From contig NZ_CANDNZ010000015.1 of NCBI RefSeq assembly GCF_947387555.1, positions 1 through 64,000 of the forward strand: DNA of 64,000 bases, in the 5' to 3' direction. A model generated the notes under the pieces. That model had not been told where the DNA came from. It saw only the letters and a program-made list of their open reading frames with translations, and made no database searches. The stretch comes from Thalassomonas sp. RHCl1. GTDB taxonomy: Bacteria > Pseudomonadota > Gammaproteobacteria > Enterobacterales > Alteromonadaceae. Made by a program: the position numbers and the translations under genes. Below are positions 17,883 through 25,269 of the stretch, piece by piece; positions within the stretch are counted from its first letter, which is position 1; the number at the start of each line of letters is the position of its first letter.

Positions 17883-17905
17883 AAATATCCCATTTTGGGA
17901 TATTT
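17883..17905. promoter_or_regulatory. palindromic operator for the adjacent XRE regulator
   Basis: AAATATCCCA-TTT-TGGGATATTT is a perfect inverted repeat in the divergent gap between two XRE genes. An extra half-site-like sequence, AAATCCCA, begins near 17859, closer to the 17835 start. A tight palindrome of this size beside a small XRE repressor is typical of its operator. Binding is inferred. Confidence 0.6.
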
Positions 17906-18069
17906 ACACCTGCAAGAAAGCGGTTTAACATACTCCGGGTTAACAGCGGCAGTAAAATTAGCAGCTTGCTGATGCGTTGCCATCTCCTGTTAACTGCACT
18001 AGCAGAGCAATAAATAAACTCGCCTTTCTTAAGGCAATACGGACATAAAAAGATAAGTAAGGATATTTT

Positions 18070-18396
18070 GTGTTTAGATTCGTAACCGCTGATGACTTAC
18101 GGCGCATGAGATTGTTTTGCGGCTACTCCACCGAAAAGATGGCCAAAAAAATTTCTGTTAGCCACACCACCTATAAGCAATACGAGGCCGGCATAAAGCA
18201 GCCTGAAATAGGTGTTTTCAAGTGGCTGCTCGTTTATTGCCGGCTAGGCATTACCCCTGTGCTCATGCAGCTCCGTGAGCTAATAATCCACTTCAAAAAG
18301 AATAAGGACTTTAAAAATGACAAAACCAACACTTACCCTAAGCCAGCAAAGAAACCACACGGCCAGGTTGAGCAAGAAGATTTTGAAAACAAATGA
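18070..18396 (+). CDS. XRE-like helix-turn-helix protein
   Basis: A 108-residue protein. Residues about 8-60 form a helix-turn-helix of the XRE type (LRRMRLFCGYSTEKMAKKISV, then HTTYKQYEAGIKQPEIGVF); the tail is charged and low in complexity. The GTG start at 18070 has AAGGA seven bases upstream. The last 80 bases overlap the start of a double-glycine peptide gene in another frame. It may regulate that gene or be regulated by the divergent XRE repressor. Confidence 0.75.
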   Translation: MFRFVTADDLRRMRLFCGYSTEKMAKKISVSHTTYKQYEAGIKQPEIGVFKWLLVYCRLGITPVLMQLRELIIHFKKNKDFKNDKTNTYPKPAKKPHGQVEQEDFENK

Positions 18397-18508
18397 TCTC
18401 AAAATGATCACCGGTGGCAGCGGTATTCATAACGGCGATGATCCGGCTGCACCGACGGTGGTAACTCCGGTGGCCGACAGGCAAACGGTTAAACCTGTTA
18501 ACGGCTGA
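18317..18508 (+). CDS. putative double-glycine leader peptide (bacteriocin/RiPP-like precursor)
   Basis: A 63-residue product. The N-terminal part (LTLSQQRNHTARLSKKILKT, then NDLKMITGG) looks like a leader: basic amphipathic helix, a LK-x-I motif and a Gly-Gly at 33-34. The remaining 29 residues are small and polar (SGIHNGDDPAAPTVVTPV and so on), with no cysteine. A ribosome site AAGGA lies nine bases before the ATG, inside the upstream XRE gene. No peptidase-type ABC transporter is in the window, so processing is unproven. The downstream membrane protein may belong with it. Confidence 0.5.
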   Translation: MTKPTLTLSQQRNHTARLSKKILKTNDLKMITGGSGIHNGDDPAAPTVVTPVADRQTVKPVNG

Positions 18509-18588
18509 TGCGGCGATAAAAAAGGTGTTGAAGGCGGGCTGGTTTTCCTGCCCGCTATTATGGCCAATAGACGAAGGACAAGGCGACA

Positions 18589-19209
18589 ATGGCAAAATTA
18601 ATCTTGATATTTTTGGCGGTCTGCTATGCGATCATCAGTCAGAATGCCTTGCATGTATCTGTGCTGATAAACATTTCATTGTTAGTGATCATCTTCATGA
18701 ACAGGCATAACGTAAATATTGTACATGTTTGCGCCTGTTTGCTGGCGGTGTACTTTATAGAAATGCTTATTTTTGAAAACCTTATTATGACCAAGAGTGC
18801 CACCGTCAGTCAGGTATGGATTAACGCAGTTATCTACAGCACACATTTTGCGATAGATTTGACGTTATTCCTGTTATTGGCTTTCAGGGTGCCGCTAACC
18901 AGGGCAAGACTGCAGAAGCAGGGTAAACCTTATGCCCATATTTTTACCTATAACAGCGAATTTGCTTTAACAAGCCTGTTTGCTGTTTTTATGCTGGTAG
19001 ACCTGCTGGCATTGGTTGAGAATTTTATCAGGCACCTGGACGAATTGGGCCTGAGTGCTGAAGCCGTGCAAATATTTTCAAACTGGAGCCTGGTTTTTTA
19101 TAGCTATATCCCGGTAAAGAGCGTGCTGTTAGGCATCAGCTTTTTGCTGATTTGGTCTATGGCAACGTCAATAGGACAAGACAAATATAAAAAAGGGGCA
19201 GCAGGCTGA
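18589..19209 (+). CDS. unknown multi-pass membrane protein
   Basis: A 206-residue protein with about five or six membrane helices (for example LILIFLAVCYAIIS, VCACLLAVYFIEMLIF, FAIDLTLFLLLAFRV, SLFAVFMLVDLLALV, SVLLGISFLLIWSMA). Ribosome site GAAGGACAAGG lies before the ATG. It lies 80 bases after the double-glycine peptide gene on the same strand. I do not recognise the family; it could be an immunity or export factor for the peptide, which is speculation from position only. Confidence 0.7.
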   Translation: MAKLILIFLAVCYAIISQNALHVSVLINISLLVIIFMNRHNVNIVHVCACLLAVYFIEMLIFENLIMTKSATVSQVWINAVIYSTHFAIDLTLFLLLAFRVPLTRARLQKQGKPYAHIFTYNSEFALTSLFAVFMLVDLLALVENFIRHLDELGLSAEAVQIFSNWSLVFYSYIPVKSVLLGISFLLIWSMATSIGQDKYKKGAAG

Positions 19210-19215
19210 TTGCCA

Positions 19216-19268
19216 TTTCATCAAGCCTTTTAGGTGATGAAACAGACTACCAAAAGCCTGTTTCATCA
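19216..19268. repeat. competing hairpins, copy 2 of the two-copy family
   Basis: TTTCATCA (19216-19223), TGATGAAACAG (19235-19245) and CTGTTTCATCA (19258-19268). The middle segment can pair with either flank, giving two mutually exclusive hairpins. The right-hand hairpin (11 perfect pairs) is the same element as 14506-14539. It follows the membrane protein gene. Confidence 0.6.
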
Positions 19269-19318
19269 TAGCTCATGTATAGAAGACAATGGGGGTTAAC
19301 ATGTTCCCGGCTATGAAA

Positions 19319-19651
19319 CTATATTCGCAATAGTAAACCAAGCGTGCAAAGCAGCAGCCCTGATAAAGAAAGCCATTGTTGTATCTTTGGATTGCCAATG
19401 GTTGAGATCTCTTTAGATTTAAAGATATCTTTTAAGGGGGAAAAAAATAATTTAGGAATTAACCCTGCGCTTAATAACAGAAAAAACACGCCAACGGTCA
19501 TGAGTAATTCCCTGATATTAACCTCGACAATTAAAAAGTCATAAATGCCAGTTATTAAAATTAAAGCTGAAAAACTGACACATAAAACTAAAATTACCTT
19601 TTCTTTAAAGGGTAAGTGATTCAATACCGAGTTCTCCTGATTGCAGCTCAT
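19319..19651 (-). CDS. small membrane protein of unknown function
   Basis: A 110-residue protein with three predicted membrane helices (VILVLCVSFSALILITGIYDF, LLMTVGVFFLLLSAGLIP and WLSLSGLLLCTLGLLLRI-like segments) and a short basic loop. It is transcribed leftward, alone, between the XRE cluster and the LysR gene. I do not recognise the family. Confidence 0.55.
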   Translation of the reverse strand: MSCNQENSVLNHLPFKEKVILVLCVSFSALILITGIYDFLIVEVNIRELLMTVGVFFLLLSAGLIPKLFFSPLKDIFKSKEISTIGNPKIQQWLSLSGLLLCTLGLLLRI

Positions 19652-19780
19652 GCTTTAAGCCACCGCCCAGTCTACCTGTTCAACACCCAAGTGCAAATAG
19701 CCGGTTATAATTCACCAATTGCATGTAATTGATTAATAGCATGTCCCACTTTGGCCTTAGGATAATGATGCGCCTGCAAC

Positions 19781-20686
19781 TTAATAGTGGCCTTTAATCC
19801 GCTCCACTAAAAAATCCACCGCGACTTTGATTTTGGGCACATGATATCGCTGTTTTTGATAAAGCAGGTAAATAGCCAGCCCCGGTTTTTGGGTAATACT
19901 CACGGCTGGATTAATGTCTATTTCTACCAGCTCCCCCCGCTCAATATAAGGCTTAAGTATCCATCGCGGCATCATCACAATACCTTCACCTTCAACCGCC
20001 TTTCTTAGTAGCCACTCATCACCATTGCTGATCACCACCGCAGGTGCTGATACGTCGCGCCATTGACCGTCAATCTGGCACAACCAGGGGTTAGGACCAG
20101 TAGGCATACGATAATAAAGCCCTTTATGCTGAGGCAGATCTAACGGTGTTTTTGGCGTGCCCATACGCGCCAGGTAGTCAGGAGAAGCAACCGGATAAAA
20201 AGTATTGTCAATTAACGGCAAAGCAACTACCCGCTCATTTGGTGCATGACCACCACGAATGGCGATATCTACCTCGTCGTAACTAAAAGCCGCTAATTCA
20301 TCACTTAAATGAACCTCCATAACCAGATCCGGGTATAGCTCACCCAGTTCGTCCAATAGCGGAAATAGAATACGCTCACCCACACCGACCATGGCACTGA
20401 TCGATAACTTACCACTCGGTTTCGTTTGGTAACTTTTCACCAGCTCATTACTTTTCTCCAGCTGACCGAGTACTTCACTGACCTGCTGATAATATTCGCG
20501 ACCCACTTCTGTTGGTTGTACAACCCGTGTGGTGCGTTTTAAAAGCGTCGCCCCCAGACTTTCTTCCAGGCTGGCAACACGTCGAGATAAAGATGAAGAA
20601 GGTACAGAAAAGAAAGCCGCTGCTTTATTAAAGTTGCCTAACTCAACAATTTTCACAAAATACTTTAAAGCCCGAAGCTCATCCAT
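19781..20686 (-). CDS. LysR-family transcriptional regulator
   Basis: A 301-residue regulator. The N-terminal winged helix (RALKYFVKIVELGNFNKAAA, with the SSLSRRVASLEESLG recognition region) is followed by a periplasmic-binding-protein-like effector domain (GKLSISAMVGVG, DIAIRGG). It is most like the subgroup that controls divergent oxidoreductases. The ATG at 20686 has GAGGTG upstream. It is divergent from the quinone-oxidoreductase-like gene at 20849, with a palindrome in between. Confidence 0.93.
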   Translation of the reverse strand: MDELRALKYFVKIVELGNFNKAAAFFSVPSSSLSRRVASLEESLGATLLKRTTRVVQPTEVGREYYQQVSEVLGQLEKSNELVKSYQTKPSGKLSISAMVGVGERILFPLLDELGELYPDLVMEVHLSDELAAFSYDEVDIAIRGGHAPNERVVALPLIDNTFYPVASPDYLARMGTPKTPLDLPQHKGLYYRMPTGPNPWLCQIDGQWRDVSAPAVVISNGDEWLLRKAVEGEGIVMMPRWILKPYIERGELVEIDINPAVSITQKPGLAIYLLYQKQRYHVPKIKVAVDFLVERIKGHY

Positions 20687-20801
20687 TTGCAATATCACCT
20701 CGCTATTAGTGTCTTTTAGGCAACAAAGAAACCCAAAATGGCCTCTATATCCTCCAAAAATTATAACTTAGCATATTTCTATTGTTTCAAACACGGCTTA
20801 G

Positions 20802-20818
20802 TCATCAAAAAGTGATGA
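20802..20818. promoter_or_regulatory. candidate LysR-type operator
   Basis: TCATCA-AAAAG-TGATGA, a perfect six-base inverted repeat in the gap between the divergent lysR and oxidoreductase genes, 30 bases before the latter. LysR regulators often bind such dyads in divergent promoters. Confidence 0.4.
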
Positions 20819-20848
20819 AAGCAAAAGTAAGATCTGAGGATATTCATT

Positions 20849-21847
20849 ATGACGACCAATACTGCAATTAATCTAATTAAGCACCATGAAAGTGGCGCTA
20901 TCAGTGCTGACTTTTTCCAAACGGTGAAATTGGACAAACCCAGCATAAAGGAGGGTGAATTACTGGTTAAACAAAACCACATGTCCCTTGATCCTGCAAT
21001 GTTTGGTTGGATGAATGCGGACACCGAAAGCTATATTCCACCGGTAGAGCTAGGTAGTGTAATGCGCAGCTTTGGTATTGGTGAAGTGGTTGAGTCCAGT
21101 CACCCTGACTTTAAGGTAGGTGATCGCGTTACAGGCATGATGGGCTGGCAAGAATATTTCTTAAGCAATGGGGAAGGGCTGGACAAGGTGGACTCGCCCC
21201 TTCCGGATGCGGATGTCTTGTCTGTATTTGCCTTGCCTGGATTAACAGCAACCCATGGACTTTTTAATGTGGGTCAGCCCAAAGCGGGTGAAACACTTGT
21301 GGTTACAGGTGCCGCAGGCGCTGTTGGCTCTATTGTAGGGCAATTGGCAAAAGCAGAGGGCCTGCGAGTGATAGGCATTGTCGGCAGTGAAGAAAAAGCA
21401 GATTGGATCGTTAAAGAACTGGGGTTTGATGGTGCAATCAACTATAAGTCTGATGACCTCGATACTCAGTTAGCGGCCCTGACACCTAAAGGCATTGACC
21501 TATTTTTCGAGAATACTGGCGGCCCCGTACAGCACCTTATTTACAACAGAATGAACGAACATGGCCGTATTGTTGTTTGCGGCCTGATCGCAGATTATGA
21601 AAATGGCGAATACCGAGCAGCCCCAAGCTGGATCAATGTCATTAAAAAGCGTTTAACCGTTCAAGGCTTTGTGATGACAGACCATTTCCATAACTCCCCA
21701 GCGCTATTGGAGAAATTTGCACCATACGTGATGGAAGGCAAAATCAAACACCGCTCGCATGTGCTAGATGGTTTAGAGTCAGCCATATCCGGATTGAATT
21801 TACTTACCACAGGTGGCAACAAAGGTAAGCTGATTGTTCGATTGTAG
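20849..21847 (+). CDS. NADP-dependent medium-chain oxidoreductase (zinc-free MDR, alkenal reductase type)
   Basis: A 332-residue enzyme with a GroES-like N-terminal part (QNHMSLDPAMFGWM) and a Rossmann domain with the nucleotide-binding motif GAAGAVGSIVGQLAK at about residue 151. It lacks the zinc ligands of alcohol dehydrogenases and has the layout of leukotriene-B4 dehydrogenase/alkenal reductases, including FFENTGG and GFVMTDH-like positions. It likely reduces activated double bonds of reactive aldehydes or ketones with NADPH. It is probably controlled by the divergent LysR gene. Confidence 0.92.
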   Translation: MTTNTAINLIKHHESGAISADFFQTVKLDKPSIKEGELLVKQNHMSLDPAMFGWMNADTESYIPPVELGSVMRSFGIGEVVESSHPDFKVGDRVTGMMGWQEYFLSNGEGLDKVDSPLPDADVLSVFALPGLTATHGLFNVGQPKAGETLVVTGAAGAVGSIVGQLAKAEGLRVIGIVGSEEKADWIVKELGFDGAINYKSDDLDTQLAALTPKGIDLFFENTGGPVQHLIYNRMNEHGRIVVCGLIADYENGEYRAAPSWINVIKKRLTVQGFVMTDHFHNSPALLEKFAPYVMEGKIKHRSHVLDGLESAISGLNLLTTGGNKGKLIVRL

Positions 21848-21861
21848 TCTGAGTTAAATGA

Positions 21862-21891
21862 ACAGAGCATCTTGGCGGCAAGGTGCTCTGT
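21862..21891 (+). terminator. hairpin after the oxidoreductase gene
   Basis: ACAGAGCA (21862-21869) / TGCTCTGT (21884-21891), extendable inward by a G-U pair and CTT/AAG. A weak T run (GTTT) follows. It starts 15 bases after the stop codon. I see no gene or clear signal in the following gap to 22189. Confidence 0.55.
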
Positions 21892-22189
21892 GTTTAAGGC
21901 TGCTATTTCCAAAATAGGCGCTTATAGTTTGACCGTTTCATTTATTTATAGCTTTACACATCGACCTTTTATATTTGTCCTGTCTTGTGAAATAAGTCAC
22001 CGCCCAGAGTGGTGATAAGGCGATGCCCGGTAGAGCAAGTTTAACTTAGGTGTAATATAAAGAATTACTGACCTCCTTCATTTACTTTCAACTAGATTTA
22101 ACCATCTTGTTATCCATGGCTAGAATGGCAAACCATTATTAATAGGATGATAGGAACGATTATTTTTTGCTGAGCCGTATTCCGCTGCT

Positions 22190-22420
22190 TCAGCAATCAA
22201 TACAACCAGGTTGTTGCCCTGCCGGTATGGTAAAGATAACTGTTTTACCTGATGGTGCGGTGTGATTTTTATAGCCAGTAGCGTTGGAACTTCCTCTGAT
22301 GATACCTCCAGTGTAATTCTCCGCTGTATCTGCTTCAGTCAAAGCAGTGCCATCATGCTTAAAGAAGGTAACCCTGACATTAACAGCAGAGCTGGTGATG
22401 TTTGTCATACAGGTGTCCAT
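22190..22420 (-). CDS. small protein of unknown function
   Basis: A 76-residue product rich in Thr, Ser, Val and Asn with alternating hydrophobic pattern (SSAVNVRVTFFKHDG, GKTVIFTIPAGQQPG), suggesting a beta-sandwich-like or adhesive domain fragment. It has a textbook ribosome site, GGAGG eight bases before the ATG at 22420, which argues for real expression despite the short length. Four cysteines are present (residues 4, 71, 74 by the C-terminal GCIDC pattern and one near the start). No signal peptide is visible. It could also be the remnant of a longer secreted protein. Confidence 0.45.
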   Translation of the reverse strand: MDTCMTNITSSAVNVRVTFFKHDGTALTEADTAENYTGGIIRGSSNATGYKNHTAPSGKTVIFTIPAGQQPGCIDC

Positions 22421-22526
22421 GCTTGTAACCTCCACGCTTTTAAAATCACTAAAGAAAAAATAAATATTGACTTTTAATTGAGAAAACTATAATCCTTTGA
22501 ATAACTTCATAAAAAGGATGTATAAC

Positions 22527-23315
22527 ATGCATAAAAAATTATTAACCGTAACACTACTAGCTTCATTAACAACTTTTTCTGCATTTTCTAAAGACAACAT
22601 AATCGTTGATGTTAATAACCCAGTTGTTGGTCTGATCGGTGCGAGTTATGTTGACCCGGAAGCATCAATACATAACACCGTAGGTTTAACCAGTTTAAAT
22701 GGTTCATCTTACCGCGGTATTGCCGACTATTTAAAAGCGACAACCATCACAAAAGCAAAAGGCTTAGTGTATCGAGAAAATGCTGAAGGTGGTGCCACCA
22801 GCGGTGGTGCTAATGGCTTTAAATCAATGTTACAACAAGCGCAAGAATTGGTAGAGCACACCACACAATGGGCTGACGGTACACATATGAAAGCCGCGGT
22901 TATATTTTCATTTAATGACTGCAAACATACCTTAGCAGGTTTGTGTCCAAGTCAAAGTGACGTTATTAGCGCTTCAATAAACAATACACTTGATACAATA
23001 AATTACCTGCAAAGTAATAACGTTAAGGTTTTTATTGTACGTGCTCCAAGTTACGATGATCTAGACTTCCCATTAACAGAGCAAATATTTTCAGACGTTA
23101 TTCCTGGTTTTGCAATGGTTGATGAGCAAGGTTATCAACTGATCCAAGATACTTTCCAAGAATATGTTCATAACCTTGATGGCGTAACAGTTATTGATGC
23201 ATGGCAAGAATTTGACCATATGGGGGATGGCTTACACCCTGATCATAAATCAAAGCGAAAAGCGGCTAAAGTCATTAACACAGTACTTGAAAAAGCACTA
23301 AAAGATAAAATGTAG
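22527..23315 (+). CDS. secreted SGNH/GDSL-like hydrolase
   Basis: A 262-residue protein with a signal peptide (KKLLTVTLLASLTTFSAFS). The SGNH blocks are visible: GLIGASYVD with nucleophile candidate Ser40, a block III-like SFNDC with Asn, and DGLHPDHKS with Asp and His near the C-terminus. It would hydrolyse an ester on a lipid, sugar or peptidoglycan-linked substrate outside the inner membrane. The start at 22527 is preceded by AAAGGATG; an earlier in-frame ATG lacks it. It lies just outside the integron cassettes and on the opposite strand. Confidence 0.75.
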   Translation: MHKKLLTVTLLASLTTFSAFSKDNIIVDVNNPVVGLIGASYVDPEASIHNTVGLTSLNGSSYRGIADYLKATTITKAKGLVYRENAEGGATSGGANGFKSMLQQAQELVEHTTQWADGTHMKAAVIFSFNDCKHTLAGLCPSQSDVISASINNTLDTINYLQSNNVKVFIVRAPSYDDLDFPLTEQIFSDVIPGFAMVDEQGYQLIQDTFQEYVHNLDGVTVIDAWQEFDHMGDGLHPDHKSKRKAAKVINTVLEKALKDKM

Positions 23316-23469
23316 TTTGTGTTTTATTGAATGCTCCATCAATTGTATTTTGAAGTGCTTTCATTAGGAAATAGATATCTCTGAATAAATTCAAACTTCC
23401 AATAACAAAAGCTATAGGAAATATAATTACTGGCATCAGTTCGATTATCTGTTATAAACCAAAAAACAT

Positions 23470-23520
23470 TTAACGCCTAAATCAGGTGCGCCGTAGGCGT
23501 CACCTGGATTTACTTGTTAT
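23470..23520 (-). repeat. attC site of cassette 1 (FRG gene)
   Basis: On the minus strand it starts TAACAAG, has CCAGGTGACGCC and GGCGCACCTG arms around a TAC loop, and ends TTTAGGCGTTA. Short at about 51 bases. The TAACAA core contains the TAA stop codon of the FRG gene. Confidence 0.8.
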
Positions 23521-24584
23521 ATTTTCACTTTGGCAAGTACTTTTTTATGAAGAACCTTTGTATATGTGGTGATTTCTGGATAGATAAAATCTTCAGTAAT
23601 ACCGTAAAGTTTCAATTCCTCATGTATTGCCTTTGCATGTTCATACTGTATGTCAATACGAATGATACCTGCTGAATTATCAACCCTTTTTAACTCTGAT
23701 ATGTCTGCTATAGTATTAGACTCATTAAAATCTGAGGCACTATATTCAACATTTTCGATATCTTTAGAAAAAAGAAGTACACCCTGTTGATTTCTAATTC
23801 TTGGATTTATTGGTAATGGCTCTATGATAAAACTGTTTGGATTATGTAAAGTTACAGTTGCGATTCCTTTAATGTAGTTAACTCTTTCAGTATTAAGGAC
23901 TCGATCAGCTAATTCAGCTTTTTGTGGATTAGTTAAAGCTAGCATACCCATTGCTCTTGAATGAAGCTTATCATGCAGCATTATAGGTGGGATAAGACTA
24001 TCCGGTATAAATGCATCACTATTATTTGTTAGTTGATGAAATTCATGTGCGAGATCTATATCAGATTTACTCAAGCTCTTTCTTTCATAAATTTCAGCCA
24101 TTGAGGAAAGATTTTTTTGTTCTTGCTTGATTGACATGAACAAGTCATTGCTACTTGATACTGCGGTAGGATTTTTATGACTGTTAAATAGCATAAAGAT
24201 AGAGCAGTCATTATCCTTTTTGGCAGATTCAGTTGCGAAGAATAAAGCTACTAATGGGTTTTTTGTTAGATCTATTAGCCGAGTCGATAAACCATAATGT
24301 TGAGCAACCATTAGTAAATCAAGTTCATTTAGCTCGTAATTCTCTAGCTCATGAATTTCTGAATAAATTGGCATATTTTTACTGAAATTTAGAAATAATT
24401 CTCTGGCTAATCTATACCCAAAGTTATCTGGTTCATTACCTGATTTGTTGTTGTTTATAAATCTATAAATAGAAGAGCTTATGTCATATTTAGAAGAACT
24501 CTGTCCCCTAAAAAAAGCTTGTGACTCATTGTTATAGCATTGTTTTACTATTTTTAGGAAATCTCCAACTGACTCAATTGGCAC
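23517..24584 (-). CDS. FRG-domain protein (cassette gene)
   Basis: A 355-residue protein with an N-terminal FRG domain: the name-giving FFRGQSS at about residue 24, then QHYGLSTRLIDLTKNPLVALFFAT at about 90-115, a typical FRG core. The rest is not assigned. FRG domains are found in phage and defence-related contexts, but the biochemical activity is not established to my knowledge. The GTG start is used because an in-frame stop lies directly before it; AAGGA is about 11 bases upstream. Base composition and cassette position indicate acquisition by integron recombination. Confidence 0.82.
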   Translation of the reverse strand: MPIESVGDFLKIVKQCYNNESQAFFRGQSSSKYDISSSIYRFINNNKSGNEPDNFGYRLARELFLNFSKNMPIYSEIHELENYELNELDLLMVAQHYGLSTRLIDLTKNPLVALFFATESAKKDNDCSIFMLFNSHKNPTAVSSSNDLFMSIKQEQKNLSSMAEIYERKSLSKSDIDLAHEFHQLTNNSDAFIPDSLIPPIMLHDKLHSRAMGMLALTNPQKAELADRVLNTERVNYIKGIATVTLHNPNSFIIEPLPINPRIRNQQGVLLFSKDIENVEYSASDFNESNTIADISELKRVDNSAGIIRIDIQYEHAKAIHEELKLYGITEDFIYPEITTYTKVLHKKVLAKVKI

Positions 24585-24614
24585 TTCAAATGTTCCTTAT
24601 AACTCGATTGAAAA

Positions 24615-24701
24615 TATAACGCTTGCTTTTGGGTATTTTTATTACCGTTTAGACGCGAAGCGGCTGGTAATTAAAATTCCCATAATAGGCACTTGTTAGG
24701 T
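24615..24701 (-). repeat. attC site of cassette 2
   Basis: About 87 bases. On the minus strand it starts CCTAACAAGTGCC and ends AAGCAAGCGTTATA; between are paired segments such as GGGAATTTTAATTACC and GGTAATAAAAATACCC around AGCCGCTTCGCGTCT. Confidence 0.8.
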
Positions 24702-24703
24702 TT

Positions 24704-25153
24704 TTACACACATACATATTTTTTAAAAGACCAGAACAAACCGATAAAAATCGGTAGTGAACCGAGAATATAAAATAAATTGGGATATAAACTACTTTTA
24801 ACCTTATTACGTATAGCTGTACTTAAAATGGGGTGTATTATGTGGTTTTTATTCTCGCCTTCCAGCTTCACCAAAGCATCCACATTAGCATTTAAAATTT
24901 TATTGTAATATTTGATATCTAAAAGCCATATCGCGATCCAAAATATACACAATGTAAGGAACATAAAAATTAAAAATATAAAAGGTACTTTATCGGAGTT
25001 TTTAGCAATTATCCCTATGGTGGTCATCAAGATAGAAAGTAGAGCAAGTGCTTGTATTCTCAGTTTTAATATTATTCCGTTAAAATGCACAGTCATATCT
25101 TCATACTTACACCACAATTCGAAAAATTGTTCGTTTTTTTCAGCTTCTGTCAT
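24704..25153 (-). CDS. two-helix membrane protein (cassette gene)
   Basis: A 149-residue protein. After a charged start (EAEKNEQFFELWCKYEDM) come two closely spaced membrane helices (about 33-50 and 55-77: ALALLSILMTTIGIIA, FIFLIFMFLTLCIFWIAIWLL) and a third near the C-terminus (LFYILGSLPIFIGLFW). The arrangement, with a cytoplasmic helical middle, recalls SLATT-like two-helix effector membrane proteins, but I cannot assign a family. It has its own attC site. Confidence 0.68.
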   Translation of the reverse strand: MTEAEKNEQFFELWCKYEDMTVHFNGIILKLRIQALALLSILMTTIGIIAKNSDKVPFIFLIFMFLTLCIFWIAIWLLDIKYYNKILNANVDALVKLEGENKNHIIHPILSTAIRNKVKSSLYPNLFYILGSLPIFIGLFWSFKKYVCV

Positions 25154-25198
25154 TTAATTAAAATCAATCTATTTAATAGAGCACGTATATAACTTAAA

Positions 25199-25269
25199 GC
25201 CTAACGACGCGCTCTGCGGCAATTTTAGAGCGCAGCGGAAAAATTGTCCGATAGCAGCGCCTTGTTATG
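25199..25269 (-). repeat. attC site of cassette 3 (DUF3800 gene)
   Basis: About 71 bases. On the minus strand it starts ATAACAAGGCGCTGC and ends GCGCGTCGTTAGGC, the most canonical right end of the four. The paired arms are CAATTTTTCCGCTGCGCTC and GAGCGCAGAG-like segments. The TAA of TAACAAGG is the stop codon of the DUF3800 gene. Confidence 0.85.
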
